Source: UBA1361 sp041656375
GTDB taxonomy: Bacteria > Bacillota_I > Bacilli_A > RFN20 > CAG-826
DNA length: 64,000 bases
Direction of reading: 5' to 3'
Assembly: GCA_964410505.1 (NCBI GenBank)
Contig: CAYPGR010000001.1
Location: forward strand, 124,001-188,000
Positions 1-8,442 of this stretch are shown in pieces. Below the pieces are notes generated by a model, which was given only the letters and a program-made list of their open reading frames with translations, ran no database searches and had not been told where the DNA came from. Position numbers and translations under genes: made by a program. How positions within the stretch are numbered: position 1 is the stretch's first letter; every line of letters starts with the position of its first letter.

Positions 1-792
1 AATGAAAATAATCATAACCGACAAAACAAGAATGAATAAGACAACAATTGCGGTTAAAAGTCCTTCATCAAGCGGATTACCAAGGAAGAAGAGTGAGGTA
101 AGTGCTAATAAAAGACCCCCTAAGAATACATAGGCTGTCACTTTTGGTAAACGGAAATATAATCCTGAGAAAGGTCGATTATCTACAAGTTCAAAAACAT
201 ATTTTAGAACAAGATGAATCAAAATATGTGTCAATAAAACTTCGGTAATCGCTAATGAGATGACATAGGGAATCACACTATTTGCAAAGATTACCCCAGC
301 ATTTTGTGCATATATTGAGTTATGATTCAAACTAAAGAGAGTCAAAAATCGTTCAAAATAATGTGGAAATTCAATGTTAAATGCAAAGACTGGATCTTTC
401 ATAAAATAGAAGACAAGCGTCGTTAGGGCACCAAGAAAAATTTCCGCGGCCATCACGATTAATATTTCACGAAGGTGACTCATTTTAATCTTACTTAAAG
501 AACCATGAAGGAACCCAATCGTAACGGCCGTCAACATCATAAAGACACCGCGAACCCAGCTACCCCCACCAACCGGCAGAAAATGGGTAATTATCGGTGC
601 GAAAATCATTAAGATAATAGCTGGTAAGATACCATCCTTGATCCGATATTTAATTATAAAGACCGCTAATGGGACAGGGAAGATAAAGGCAACGCCATGT
701 TGTAGATGCGGAATTGTCAAAGCCGCAAAGGCGATTAAGGTAAACAGCACAACCATCGTTAAGTGAAAATAATACTTTGAATCTTTTCGCAT
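1..792 (-). CDS. YybS-like (DUF2232) membrane protein, partial
   Basis: Multi-pass membrane protein. The window begins inside the gene, so the C-terminal end is missing. From the ATG at 792-790 there are 264 open codons. Hydrophobic stretches fall near residues 12-30, 37-48, 55-72, 82-96, 110-130, 175-197 and 225-262. The segment FPVPLAVFIIKYR (38-50) resembles the conserved N-terminal part of the YybS/DUF2232 family. The neighbour supports this: yybS commonly lies next to the rpsF-ssb-rpsR cluster, followed by yybT and rplI, which would be off the left edge. The function of the family is not settled. No strong ribosome binding site directly precedes the ATG (AAGAAGG lies about 14 bases upstream), so a nearby alternative start is possible. 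Confidence 0.7.
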   Translation of the reverse strand, partial: MRKDSKYYFHLTMVVLFTLIAFAALTIPHLQHGVAFIFPVPLAVFIIKYRIKDGILPAIILMIFAPIITHFLPVGGGSWVRGVFMMLTAVTIGFLHGSLSKIKMSHLREILIVMAAEIFLGALTTLVFYFMKDPVFAFNIEFPHYFERFLTLFSLNHNSIYAQNAGVIFANSVIPYVISLAITEVLLTHILIHLVLKYVFELVDNRPFSGLYFRLPKVTAYVFLGGLLLALTSLFFLGNPLDEGLLTAIVVLFILVLSVMIIFI

Positions 793-1170
793 AATCTTAC
801 TAATAAACCCTTCTTGTGTTAATGCGTTATTCAATCATCAATCAGAGGAATTTATCGAGTTTTTTGCGCTTATTCGGTATTTTCTTCTTTATAAATAAAC
901 AACGCCGCACATAGATAATATCACTTGTAAAAAAGTAAAGCAAAGATTTAAGCACTAATGCTTTTATCAAAGATAAATGATAAAGAATTTTGATAATTGA
1001 GGACCACAATTTTCAACAATATATTTAGCAAATTTACTTACCTGTGTAACGGTATGACGGGCGCGAAAAAATATATTCATTTATTTTCATTTTCAATTAG
1101 TCTTGATAAAACATGCAATGATAGGAAACTTTTTACAGAAAGCTCAAATGACAAGGTATTGAGTTATTAA
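793..1170. other. AT-rich intergenic region without a gene
   Basis: This gap between rpsR and the yybS-like gene holds no credible ORF on either strand and no RNA gene that I recognise. It contains a candidate minus-strand promoter for the yybS-like gene (915-943) and ends at the rpsR terminator. The remainder is AT-rich and featureless to the eye. Confidence 0.6.
915..943 (-). promoter_or_regulatory. candidate promoter of the yybS-like gene
   Basis: On the minus strand TTGCTT (938-943) is followed after 17 bases by TATTAT (915-920). It would start a transcript about 115 bases before the ATG at 792. This fits the terminator that ends the rpsR operon just upstream, which leaves the membrane protein needing its own promoter. 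Inferred from consensus only. Confidence 0.4.
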
Positions 1171-1172
1171 GG

Positions 1173-1203
1173 AAATAAAAAACACCCTATATTTCAAGGG
1201 TGC
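1173..1203 (-). terminator. intrinsic terminator of the rpsF-ssb-rpsR operon
   Basis: CACCC (1183-1187) and GGGTG (1198-1202) form a stem around a 10-base loop. On the minus strand it is followed by a U-rich tract (the complement of the A-run at 1174-1182). It lies 27 bases after the rpsR stop codon. Confidence 0.75.
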
Positions 1204-1228
1204 AATTTGTTAATAAATCAGAATGTGA

Positions 1229-1456
1229 TTAGCTAACGTAGAATGGTAATAAACCCATTAAACGGGCGTTTTTAATTGCAACTGCAAGTTCACGTTGATA
1301 TTTTGCAGAAGTTCCGGTTACACGCCGTGAGGTAATTTTACCGTTAGGGGTAATGAATTTCTTTAGTAATTCAACATTTTTATAGTCGATTTCCGTAATT
1401 TTGTTTTGCTTAAAGTAGCAAACTTTTCTACGTGGTCTACTTTTTCTATATGCCAT
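1229..1456 (-). CDS. rpsR: 30S ribosomal protein S18
   Basis: Small-subunit protein S18, 75 residues, the usual size. It binds as a pair with S6 on the platform of the 30S subunit. Recognisable family segments are the basic N-terminus, the IDYKNVELLKKFIT stretch (about 23-36) and the RRVTGTSAKYQRELAVAIK segment (about 44-62). The ATG at 1456 is preceded by AAGGAG. It is the last gene of the rpsF-ssb-rpsR operon, 25 bases after ssb, and a terminator follows. Gene order and length are standard for Firmicutes. Confidence 0.97.
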   Translation of the reverse strand: MAYRKSRPRRKVCYFKQNKITEIDYKNVELLKKFITPNGKITSRRVTGTSAKYQRELAVAIKNARLMGLLPFYVS

Positions 1457-1481
1457 TATAAACTAATTCTCCTTTACTAGA

Positions 1482-1886
1482 TTAGAACGGAAGATCGTCA
1501 TCAGAGATATCAACTCCAACTGGGTCAGCAGCAGGCGTCGTATCAGCTTGATAACCGGCTTGAGCAGGACTTTCGCTTTGTCGTGATTCGAGTGATTGGA
1601 CTGAGTCCGCTACGATTTCAACGACATTTACTTTTTGTCCAGCTTGGTTTTCGTAATTTCTTTGTTGGAGGCGTCCGTCAACGCCAACCAAATTACCTTT
1701 TTTCATATATTGGGCCACAAAGTCCGCCGTTGATCCCCAACAAACAACTTGTAGGAAACTCGTACTTTTTTCTTTGCCGCGATTGTCGACCGCGACTGTA
1801 AAACTTGTGACTGATTGATTCGAAGGGGTCCGCCGTGATTCAGGATCACGCACTAGACGACCAACGAGGACGACTCGATTAACCAT
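1482..1886 (-). CDS. ssb: single-stranded DNA-binding protein
   Basis: Binds single-stranded DNA in replication, repair and recombination. It has 134 residues, with an OB-fold over roughly residues 1-105 (N-terminus MVNRVVLVGRL) and a linker ending in the acidic tip DISDDDLPF, the docking site for partner proteins. The linker is short, so the protein is smaller than Bacillus SsbA. The ATG at 1886 has a good AGGAGG eight bases upstream. It lies between rpsF and rpsR, the usual arrangement, in which SSB is co-expressed with the two ribosomal proteins. Confidence 0.97.
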   Translation of the reverse strand: MVNRVVLVGRLVRDPESRRTPSNQSVTSFTVAVDNRGKEKSTSFLQVVCWGSTADFVAQYMKKGNLVGVDGRLQQRNYENQAGQKVNVVEIVADSVQSLESRQSESPAQAGYQADTTPAADPVGVDISDDDLPF

Positions 1887-1909
1887 TTGTTATTCCTCCT
1901 AATGATTGA

Positions 1910-2197
1910 TTATTTAGCGATAACAAGATGACGAATGACTCTGTTGTTTAATTTTGCAAGACGTTCGAATTCTGCGATTGCTTTCACATCGCCTTCGACC
2001 ATAATAACGACATAGTAACCTTTTACTAAGTCATTAATTGGATACGCAAAATCACGTAATCCCCAATTGTCGGTATCAACACTTAAAACATTACCGCCTA
2101 AGTCAGTAATAATTTTGTGGAGACTTTCAATTTCGGCTTTACGTTCTTCTTCGCTTAAATCGGCGCGAAGAATATACATGATCTCGTACTTTTTCAT
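1910..2197 (-). CDS. rpsF: 30S ribosomal protein S6
   Basis: Small-subunit protein S6, partner of S18. With the start at ATG 2197 it is 95 residues long. The N-terminus MKKYEIMYILRADLSEEERK is typical of the family, as is the NRVIRHLVIAK ending. A GTG two codons upstream (2203) is in frame, but GGGAGG is ideally spaced (7 bases) for the ATG, so I start there. It is the first gene of the rpsF-ssb-rpsR operon, with a strong promoter (2281-2309) and a structured leader. The leader may be bound by the S6:S18 complex as autoregulation. Confidence 0.96.
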   Translation of the reverse strand: MKKYEIMYILRADLSEEERKAEIESLHKIITDLGGNVLSVDTDNWGLRDFAYPINDLVKGYYVVIMVEGDVKAIAEFERLAKLNNRVIRHLVIAK

Positions 2198-2203
2198 AAG
2201 CAC

Positions 2204-2275
2204 ACCTCCCTCTGGACTAATTTCGGCTATTGCTCACCAATAGCATGGAGTTATATTGAGCCTGTCAATATAGCG
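2204..2275 (-). promoter_or_regulatory. structured rpsF leader, candidate S6:S18 binding site
   Basis: The transcribed leader of rpsF contains a perfect 7-bp stem, GCTATTG (2238-2244 on the minus strand) with CAATAGC (2226-2232), closing the loop GTGAG and followed by CG. A second weaker hairpin lies upstream around 2250-2272. Leaders bound by the S6:S18 complex are known in front of rpsF in many bacteria and carry a hairpin with a nearby CCG. The match here is by position and general form only. Confidence 0.4.
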
Positions 2276-2280
2276 TTGTA

Positions 2281-2309
2281 ATTATATTACAATTACTAGC
2301 CTTTGTAAA
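2281..2309 (-). promoter_or_regulatory. promoter of rpsF-ssb-rpsR
   Basis: TTTACA (2304-2309, minus strand), 17-base spacer, TATAAT (2281-2286). This is a near-consensus vegetative promoter, placed about 80 bases before rpsF. It lies inside an inverted repeat (ATTACTAGC with GCTAGTAAT) that spans the end of the lysS unit. Confidence 0.8.
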
Positions 2310-2348
2310 GGCGCACCTTCTATCGCTAGTAATAATTACATGAATAAT

Positions 2349-3833
2349 TTATTTATTGTCACGCATCGTTGGGAATAAAATGACTTCCCGAATCGATGTT
2401 TGGTTCGTTAAAAGCATAATTAGGCGGTCGATCCCGATCCCAATACCACCGGCTGGCGGCATGCCATATTCAAGTGCTTCAACGAAATCATCATCCATTT
2501 CGTTCGCTTCTTCATCCCCTAATTCACGGGCCTTTAATTGGCTTAAGAACCGTTCATATTGGTCGATTGGATCATTTAATTCCGTGAAGGCATTCGCGAG
2601 TTCGTTAGCTTTCACAAAGAGTTCGAAGCGTTCGGTAAAACGGGGATCTTTCCCTTTTTTCGCGAGCGGCGAAATTTCAATTGGATGGCCATAGACGAAG
2701 GTTGGTTGAATGAGGTCTTTTTCACAAAATTCTTCAAAGAAGGCATTTAATATATGGCCCACACCCGTCCAATGTTTTTCAACATAGACATCGTGTTTCT
2801 TTGCAATGGCTTTTGCTTCTTCAAAGGTCATTTCATCTCTAAAATCGACCCCTACTTTTTCTTTAACAAGATCAACCATGGAGACGCGACGGAACGGAGC
2901 ACCGACATCAATCATGACATCGCCCCAAGGTAAGGTGGTGTCCCCTGTGATCGTTACTGCTAAGTAACGGAATAAGTTTTCACAAAGATCAAACATATCT
3001 TCAATATCAGCATAGGCTTGATACGCTTCAATTGTTGTAAATTCTGGATTATGACGGGTACTCATCCCTTCATTTCGGAATAAGCGACCAATTTCATATA
3101 CTTTTTCAATGCCACCGACTAATAATCTTTTAAGTGGTAATTCCGTGGCAATTCGTAGATAAAAGTCACGGTTAAGCGTGTTGTGGTGGGTGATAAATGG
3201 TTTAGCTGTTGCGCCACCAAGCACCCCATTAAGCATACTGGTTTCAACTTCAACGAAACCCTTTTCATCAAGGAATTTTTGAATCGCACGAATAATTCGG
3301 GGTCTTGTTAAGGCGACCCGCCGAGCGTTATCATTAACAATTAAGTCAACATAACGGCGTCGATAACGTTCTTCAACGTCAGTTAATCCGTGGAACTTTT
3401 CTGGGAGAGGTTTTAAAGCTTTAACAATATGGGTGTACGTTGAAACTTTAACAGTGACTTCACCCGTTTTTGTACGCATAATATGACCCTCAATCCCAAC
3501 GATATCACCTAAGTCCGCGGTTTTAAAAAGATCGTATAACTCTTCACCAACTTGTTCTTTACTTATAAAAGCTTGGATTTGGCCAGCTTGATCTTGAATT
3601 GTGAAAAAGCTTGCTTTCCCCATAATCCGAATAAACATAACACGGCCGGCAGTCTTAACATGAAGATGTTTTTCTTCAAGTTCTTCTTTGGGGGTGTCGC
3701 CTGCTTTTTGTTTGATGGTTTCACTGGTATCGGTACGGACAAACTTTTCACCAAATGGGTCGATCCCCATTTCGCTTAAGCGTTCGGCTTTACCGCGTCT
3801 TACTAATTCTTGATCACTAAATTCTCTTGGCAT
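2349..3833 (-). CDS. lysS: lysyl-tRNA synthetase, class II
   Basis: Attaches lysine to its tRNA in the cytoplasm. It has 494 residues, normal for the family. An N-terminal OB-fold (about 55-150) carries the anticodon-binding surface. The class II catalytic domain follows, with motif 2 FRNEGMSTRHNPEF (about 250) and motif 3 GIGIGIDRLIMLL near the C-terminus. AGGAG lies just before the ATG at 3833. It follows dusB by 41 bases, and the ftsH/dusB/lysS neighbourhood is shared with Bacillus. No clear hairpin terminator follows before the rpsF promoter. Confidence 0.97.
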   Translation of the reverse strand: MPREFSDQELVRRGKAERLSEMGIDPFGEKFVRTDTSETIKQKAGDTPKEELEEKHLHVKTAGRVMFIRIMGKASFFTIQDQAGQIQAFISKEQVGEELYDLFKTADLGDIVGIEGHIMRTKTGEVTVKVSTYTHIVKALKPLPEKFHGLTDVEERYRRRYVDLIVNDNARRVALTRPRIIRAIQKFLDEKGFVEVETSMLNGVLGGATAKPFITHHNTLNRDFYLRIATELPLKRLLVGGIEKVYEIGRLFRNEGMSTRHNPEFTTIEAYQAYADIEDMFDLCENLFRYLAVTITGDTTLPWGDVMIDVGAPFRRVSMVDLVKEKVGVDFRDEMTFEEAKAIAKKHDVYVEKHWTGVGHILNAFFEEFCEKDLIQPTFVYGHPIEISPLAKKGKDPRFTERFELFVKANELANAFTELNDPIDQYERFLSQLKARELGDEEANEMDDDFVEALEYGMPPAGGIGIGIDRLIMLLTNQTSIREVILFPTMRDNK

Positions 3834-3874
3834 AAAAATCTCCTATTTAACCCGCTTATTCTATCATTAATTGA

Positions 3875-4855
3875 CTATGTAAGCAAAGCCCGTTCCTTGA
3901 TTGCCTCTATAATAGAGGCTAATTCTGCTAAAGTTCGCATTTGCGTCATTTTGACTCGGAATTCTTTTACTGAAGGATATCCTTTCAGAAAATGAGGTCC
4001 AATCCCGCGCATCGTGAGCATGCCGTGATGTTCACCTTTTTCCGCAACCATCATCGTTGCTAACCGTTTTAAATAGTCAAGTTGCTCAAATAAAGTAGGG
4101 TTTGGTAGACGTTCTCCCGTCTTAAAATATGTCTCAATTTGGGTTGCTAAAAATGGATTTCCTAGTTGACCACGGGCGATCATAACGGCTTGTGCCTTCG
4201 TAACTTCTAGGGCATTAATCGCATCATCAAGGGTAAAAATATCGCCACTGATAACGAGCGGAATACTAATTAAATCTTGTATATTTTCTGCTAAATCATA
4301 GCGGGCTTTCCCGCCATAAAGTTGGGCGGTTGTCCGTAAATGAATGGCAATGAGAGCTACCCCCGCTTTTTCTAAAAGAGGAAGTAACACCTTGAAATTA
4401 ATCGATGCTTCGTCCCATCCTATACGGATCTTAACAGTCACAGGCTTGCTACTCGCAACGACAACAGCTTCAACCATTTTAATGAGTTCTTCGGGGTATT
4501 TAAGCCACGCCGAACCACCATTGTTTTTCGTTACTTTAGGGACGGGACAACCGAGATTAAGATCAAGAAAATCGTAATTCGACGTATGGGCCTCGATCTT
4601 TTTGATGGCCGCGACTAGCTTTTTGGGGTCCCCACCAAAGAGCTGAACTGAGGTTGGCCGTGATTCATTATCTTTAGGAAGGTAGGTATATGTAATTTCA
4701 TTATTAAAAACAAGCCCACTGTCACTAATCATTTCTGTATAGCATAACGGCGTCCCAAAAGAGCGCATAAATTCCCTATATGCATATGTTGTAATTCCAG
4801 CCATTGGAGCGAGAATTGTCTTGCCTTTAATCTCGATGTTTGCGATTTTCCACAT
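3875..4855 (-). CDS. dusB: tRNA-dihydrouridine synthase, DusB type
   Basis: Flavin enzyme that reduces uridine in tRNA to dihydrouridine. It has 326 residues. The N-terminus (KTILAPMAGITTYAYREF, 12-29) is the flavin-binding start of the TIM barrel. LDLNLGCPVPKVTKNNGG (about 96-113) carries the catalytic Cys. The GDIFTLDDA stretch and ARGQLGNPFL (about 222-231) are conserved barrel-end motifs. Between ftsH and lysS, as in Bacillus. The ATG at 4855 fits the family alignment, but no ribosome binding site is visible. An intrinsic terminator for ftsH sits only about 6 bases before the start, so how this gene is expressed is unclear. Confidence 0.93.
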   Translation of the reverse strand: MWKIANIEIKGKTILAPMAGITTYAYREFMRSFGTPLCYTEMISDSGLVFNNEITYTYLPKDNESRPTSVQLFGGDPKKLVAAIKKIEAHTSNYDFLDLNLGCPVPKVTKNNGGSAWLKYPEELIKMVEAVVVASSKPVTVKIRIGWDEASINFKVLLPLLEKAGVALIAIHLRTTAQLYGGKARYDLAENIQDLISIPLVISGDIFTLDDAINALEVTKAQAVMIARGQLGNPFLATQIETYFKTGERLPNPTLFEQLDYLKRLATMMVAEKGEHHGMLTMRGIGPHFLKGYPSVKEFRVKMTQMRTLAELASIIEAIKERALLT

Positions 4856-4860
4856 AGTTT

Positions 4861-4884
4861 TAAAAAGCCGAATTGCTTCGGCTT
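4861..4884 (-). terminator. intrinsic terminator between ftsH and dusB
   Basis: On the minus strand an 8-bp perfect stem, AAGCCGAA with TTCGGCTT around loop GCAA, is followed by a T-run ending at 4861, 13 bases after the ftsH stop. It lies immediately upstream of the dusB ATG at 4855. Confidence 0.8.
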
Positions 4885-4896
4885 CCTTTTCTTAAT

Positions 4897-6864
4897 TTAT
4901 TCTTCCGTTAACGGCACATTGTCAACTTTAGGTTCTTCCATTTCGACATTGCCGATACTTGCTTGTTTAGGTTCATCGAGTTGCCGCTCTTTTAAGAGTT
5001 TATCGATTTGCTCCGCGGTAATGGTTTCCCGTTCAAGAAGGGTTTCCGCAATAAGGATGACATCTTCGCGATGTTTCATGATGAGTTCGCGAGCACGGTC
5101 ATGAGCACTTTCAATAATACGGCGTACCTCTTTATCAATTTCAAGCGCAACTTGTTGTGAGAAGTTCTTTTGACTCGAGGTATAATCCCGGCCAAGGAAA
5201 ACACTACCGGTATCGCGTTCATATTGAATTGGACCAAGGTCACTCATGCCGAATTCAGTGACCATGAGACGGGCAATTCTTGTTGCAACTTCAATATCAT
5301 TTTGGGCACCAGTTGAGACATCTTCAAAGAAGACTTCTTCACTCGTACGACCACCAAGGTAGCCGACGATACGGGCGAAGAGTTCATTTTTTGTAACCAG
5401 GAATCGATCTTCTTCTGGCGTCATTAAGACGTGACCACCTGTTCGACCGCGTGGGATAATCGTAATCTTTTGAACTTTATCACTATTAGGTTGGTTAAGA
5501 CCAATCACCGCGTGTCCCGCTTCATGAAACGCAATGACTTTACGTTCGTGTTCATTAAGGCCTTTGCTCGAACGCGCTGGGCCCGCAATCCGACGATCAA
5601 TGGCTTCATCAATGTGCCGGAGTAAAATTTTATCTGCTTTATCACGGACTGCTAATATCGCGGCATCGTTTAAAATACTTTCAATATCAGCACCAGAGAA
5701 TCCAACAGTTCTTTTGGCAATCGCGTCAAAGTCAATGTTTGTATCAAGTACTTTTCCACGGGCGTGGACTTTAAAGATAGCCGTTCTTCCGGTCCGATCT
5801 GGTAAGCTAACCGTAATTTTACGATCAAATCGACCTGCTCTTAAAAGGGCTGGGTCAAGCACATCATCACGGTTAGTTGCGGCCATGACCATAATTCCTG
5901 AATTATCGGCAAAGCCATCCATTTCAATCAGTAATTGGTTTAAAGTTTGTTCACGTTCATCATTACCGCCACCAAGGCCTGCGCCCCGTTGACGACCGAC
6001 TGCATCTAGTTCATCAATAAAGATTAAGCAAGGTGCCGTTTTCTTGGCTTGTTGGAACATATCACGAACCCGTCCGGCCCCGACCCCAACAAACATTTCC
6101 ACAAAGTCTGAACCTGAGATGGAGTAGAATGGCACATTAGCTTCACCTGCAACGGCTTTTGCAAGTAAGGTTTTACCAGTTCCCGGTGGCCCAACAAGGA
6201 GCACACCTTTTGGTAATTTGGCACCAAATTGTGCATATTTTTTAGGATTTTTAAGATAATCCACGATCTCCATCATTTCTTGTTTTTCGGCATCAGCACC
6301 TGCCACATCAGCAAAGGTTTTCTTCACTTTTGTTTCAAGTCGGGCGCGTGAACGATTAAATTCCATGGCTTTATTGTTTGAACTACCAACAGCTCCCGCC
6401 ATTCTTGAGTATAAGAAGATCATGACAACGACAAAGAGAACTAAGTATATTAAGTTTGGTCCAATCGTATTCCAGAACGTTCTTTCAAAGGCGTTCACAA
6501 TGGTGACAATATAAGGCGGGACGTTACCGCCTCCAGCACCATAGAGGAACGGAATCAGGATGGTTTCATAAAAGACATTGCTAACAACGACAACAAATTT
6601 ATTACCATCCGCAAGAACGCCGGTTATTTTAGTGGTGGTTTCGGTTGTCACAACGGTGATATTTTTGATGTTTGCGACATTCGTAGTTAAGAACTCAATA
6701 ATACCGTTCTCAGTTAAGGTTGTAGTACGGACGGTATCCGTAAAAAACGCTAACCAAATCACGACGCCAATGACGGCGAAGAGAAGGATATAGGGTAACA
6801 TCGTTTTAAATGACCGTTTGGGGGTCATCATTCTTTGATTCGGACGACTATTCGGGTTGCTCAT
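4897..6864 (-). CDS. ftsH: ATP-dependent zinc metalloprotease FtsH
   Basis: Membrane-anchored AAA+ protease that unfolds and degrades membrane and short-lived cytosolic proteins. With the start at ATG 6864 it has 655 residues. Two membrane segments (about 20-42 and 136-155) flank a roughly 90-residue outside domain. The AAA+ core has Walker A GPPGTGKT (225-232), Walker B LIFIDELDAVG and the second region of homology ATNRDDVLDPALLRAGRFDR. The zinc protease motif HEAGH follows at 447-451. A TTG four codons upstream is in frame, but the GGAGG overlapping it is correctly spaced for the ATG. A strong promoter lies at 6924-6952 and a terminator follows. Confidence 0.98.
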   Translation of the reverse strand: MSNPNSRPNQRMMTPKRSFKTMLPYILLFAVIGVVIWLAFFTDTVRTTTLTENGIIEFLTTNVANIKNITVVTTETTTKITGVLADGNKFVVVVSNVFYETILIPFLYGAGGGNVPPYIVTIVNAFERTFWNTIGPNLIYLVLFVVVMIFLYSRMAGAVGSSNNKAMEFNRSRARLETKVKKTFADVAGADAEKQEMMEIVDYLKNPKKYAQFGAKLPKGVLLVGPPGTGKTLLAKAVAGEANVPFYSISGSDFVEMFVGVGAGRVRDMFQQAKKTAPCLIFIDELDAVGRQRGAGLGGGNDEREQTLNQLLIEMDGFADNSGIMVMAATNRDDVLDPALLRAGRFDRKITVSLPDRTGRTAIFKVHARGKVLDTNIDFDAIAKRTVGFSGADIESILNDAAILAVRDKADKILLRHIDEAIDRRIAGPARSSKGLNEHERKVIAFHEAGHAVIGLNQPNSDKVQKITIIPRGRTGGHVLMTPEEDRFLVTKNELFARIVGYLGGRTSEEVFFEDVSTGAQNDIEVATRIARLMVTEFGMSDLGPIQYERDTGSVFLGRDYTSSQKNFSQQVALEIDKEVRRIIESAHDRARELIMKHREDVILIAETLLERETITAEQIDKLLKERQLDEPKQASIGNVEMEEPKVDNVPLTEE

Positions 6865-6923
6865 TAAGGCCTCCAATCTAATGAAGTCAATGTCGCTTTT
6901 TCTCCGACAAGACTTTTCAAGTA

Positions 6924-6952
6924 ATTATACATAGTATAAACCTAATTATCAA
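6924..6952 (-). promoter_or_regulatory. promoter of ftsH
   Basis: TTGATA (6947-6952, minus strand), 17 bases, TATAAT (6924-6929). A near-consensus promoter lying between the end of tilS and ftsH, giving a leader of about 50 bases. Confidence 0.8.
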
Positions 6953-6962
6953 CATTTGCGGA

Positions 6963-8192
6963 CTATAATATTTGTTTCATAATAAATAGGTCGTCTGGCC
7001 GTGAGACATAGTCTTTTCGATACCTTGGGACGTATATAACCTCACCATTTTTATTTTTGACTACCGGCCAAATAAAGCGTAGATGGCGCGGCATCTTCAT
7101 ATCAATATACATTCGGTTAACCGCTTTTTTATATGTTTTAATTTTGTAGGTATCGCCAGCCTTTGCTGGAGAAATAGAGAGCGGATAATTATCCAATGCA
7201 AACCGCTGATTTGCGCCTTGATTCTTTAAATTAAGGGTGAATTGCGGTGTTTCAAGTCTAGTTGGTGCTTCAATTCTGTAGTGATATGTTTGATACATGT
7301 TCATATCAATGAATGAAAAATATGACTCGTATTTGGAGAAATAAATGTGCTTGTAGACCTTCATGAAGATTGATTGGCGTTGGCTGCTTACAAGCGCTAA
7401 AATCGCTAGTGCTTTATTCTTGGAAAAGTAAGTTTGGATATGATGATCGGAGAATATTAAAAATAGTAACGCTTCTTTTTCATTGAGATCTAAAGAAAGA
7501 AATAGGGGGATATCAATTTTCCTTAAGTCAAAGATCGTTAATAGCCGTCTTTCGCGTGCGTTAATTTGCGCGTTCTTTTGCGAAATTTCTGCATATAAAA
7601 GTTCTTTTTGTTGACGGCTCATATTAGCCAGTTTTTGATGTCTGACTTTATTACGTGTATATGTTTCTGTCAAATTCGATTGATCAATGGTGTAGGGAAC
7701 GGCATTTTCAATACAGTATTTGACAAGGTCTTCTTTGTAATCACTTAAAAGTGGCCGAACCACCTTGACGCCATCAAATTCAATCTCGGCTTTTATCCCA
7801 TAATAAAATGATTGCCGCCGGCTACTTACTTGCATAAGATAGGTCTCTAAAAAGTCATCCCGATGATGGGCAGTTAATAATGCGGCATGACCATATTTTT
7901 TAATGAGTGATTGAAAAAAAGCATAACGGACTTTACGCGCTTCAGCTTGAAAATTACCCCTAAATTGATGTCCATCGACATACATGACATCAATATTAAT
8001 ATTGTGTTCTTGACAATAAGCAATCAAATCTTTGGTTTCTTGTTCACTTGCCGCCCCACGCATTTGATAGTTTACATGGGCGACCCTAAAGCGTATTTTT
8101 TCCTTGAGTAATAACCCAAAAAGGGCCATTGAATCCGGGCCATAACTACAGGCTAAAAGATAGGTATTGTCTCGATTTAGATTAGTTTGCAT
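6963..8192 (-). CDS. tilS: tRNA(Ile)-lysidine synthetase
   Basis: Converts C34 of the tRNA-Ile that reads AUA codons to lysidine, using ATP and lysine. It has 409 residues: an N-terminal PP-loop ATPase domain (about 8-200) and a divergent C-terminal part. The PP-loop reads SYGPDS (16-21), where most of the family has SGGxDS. HHRDDFLETYLM (about 109-120) is the family's second conserved motif. The ATG at 8192 overlaps the 3' end of rqcP by 11 bases, so translation is probably coupled. Last gene of the pth-mfd-rqcP-tilS unit, as in the Bacillus neighbourhood but without the sporulation genes. Confidence 0.93.
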   Translation of the reverse strand: MQTNLNRDNTYLLACSYGPDSMALFGLLLKEKIRFRVAHVNYQMRGAASEQETKDLIAYCQEHNINIDVMYVDGHQFRGNFQAEARKVRYAFFQSLIKKYGHAALLTAHHRDDFLETYLMQVSSRRQSFYYGIKAEIEFDGVKVVRPLLSDYKEDLVKYCIENAVPYTIDQSNLTETYTRNKVRHQKLANMSRQQKELLYAEISQKNAQINARERRLLTIFDLRKIDIPLFLSLDLNEKEALLFLIFSDHHIQTYFSKNKALAILALVSSQRQSIFMKVYKHIYFSKYESYFSFIDMNMYQTYHYRIEAPTRLETPQFTLNLKNQGANQRFALDNYPLSISPAKAGDTYKIKTYKKAVNRMYIDMKMPRHLRFIWPVVKNKNGEVIYVPRYRKDYVSRPDDLFIMKQIL

Positions 8193-8442
8193 TCAAACTC
8201 TTTTTGATAATTTCATAGGATTTATCCGGATATAGTTTCACTAATTTTTCGTCAATTGATAAAACCTTAACAATCATAATAAATTCACCTAAATAAATTT
8301 CTAAAATATCACCAATTTTCACATTGTATGAAGGTTTTACAGTCCGTTTATCAATGATTACTTTTCCGGCTTCACTGATATCTTTGGCTACGGTCCGCCG
8401 TTTAATGAGGCGGCTTAATTTTAGAAATTTATCTAGTCTCAT
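8182..8442 (-). CDS. rqcP: S4-domain RNA-binding protein RqcP (YabO)
   Basis: Small 86-residue protein made almost entirely of an S4 RNA-binding domain (MRLDKFLKLSRLIKRRTVAK at the N-terminus, then VIIDKRTVKPSYNVKIGD). RqcP acts with RqcH to add C-terminal tails to nascent chains on obstructed 50S subunits. Position between mfd and tilS is where Bacillus carries yabO/rqcP, and the length fits. It overlaps the end of mfd by 14 bases and the start of tilS by 11 bases, indicating tight coupling. RqcH is not in this window. Confidence 0.88.
   Translation of the reverse strand: MRLDKFLKLSRLIKRRTVAKDISEAGKVIIDKRTVKPSYNVKIGDILEIYLGEFIMIVKVLSIDEKLVKLYPDKSYEIIKKSLNAN

Noticed and set aside
5534..5992. 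152-codon plus-strand open frame opposite ftsH
   Set aside because: Antisense to the AAA+ core of ftsH, no ribosome binding site and no domain; a shadow of the real gene.
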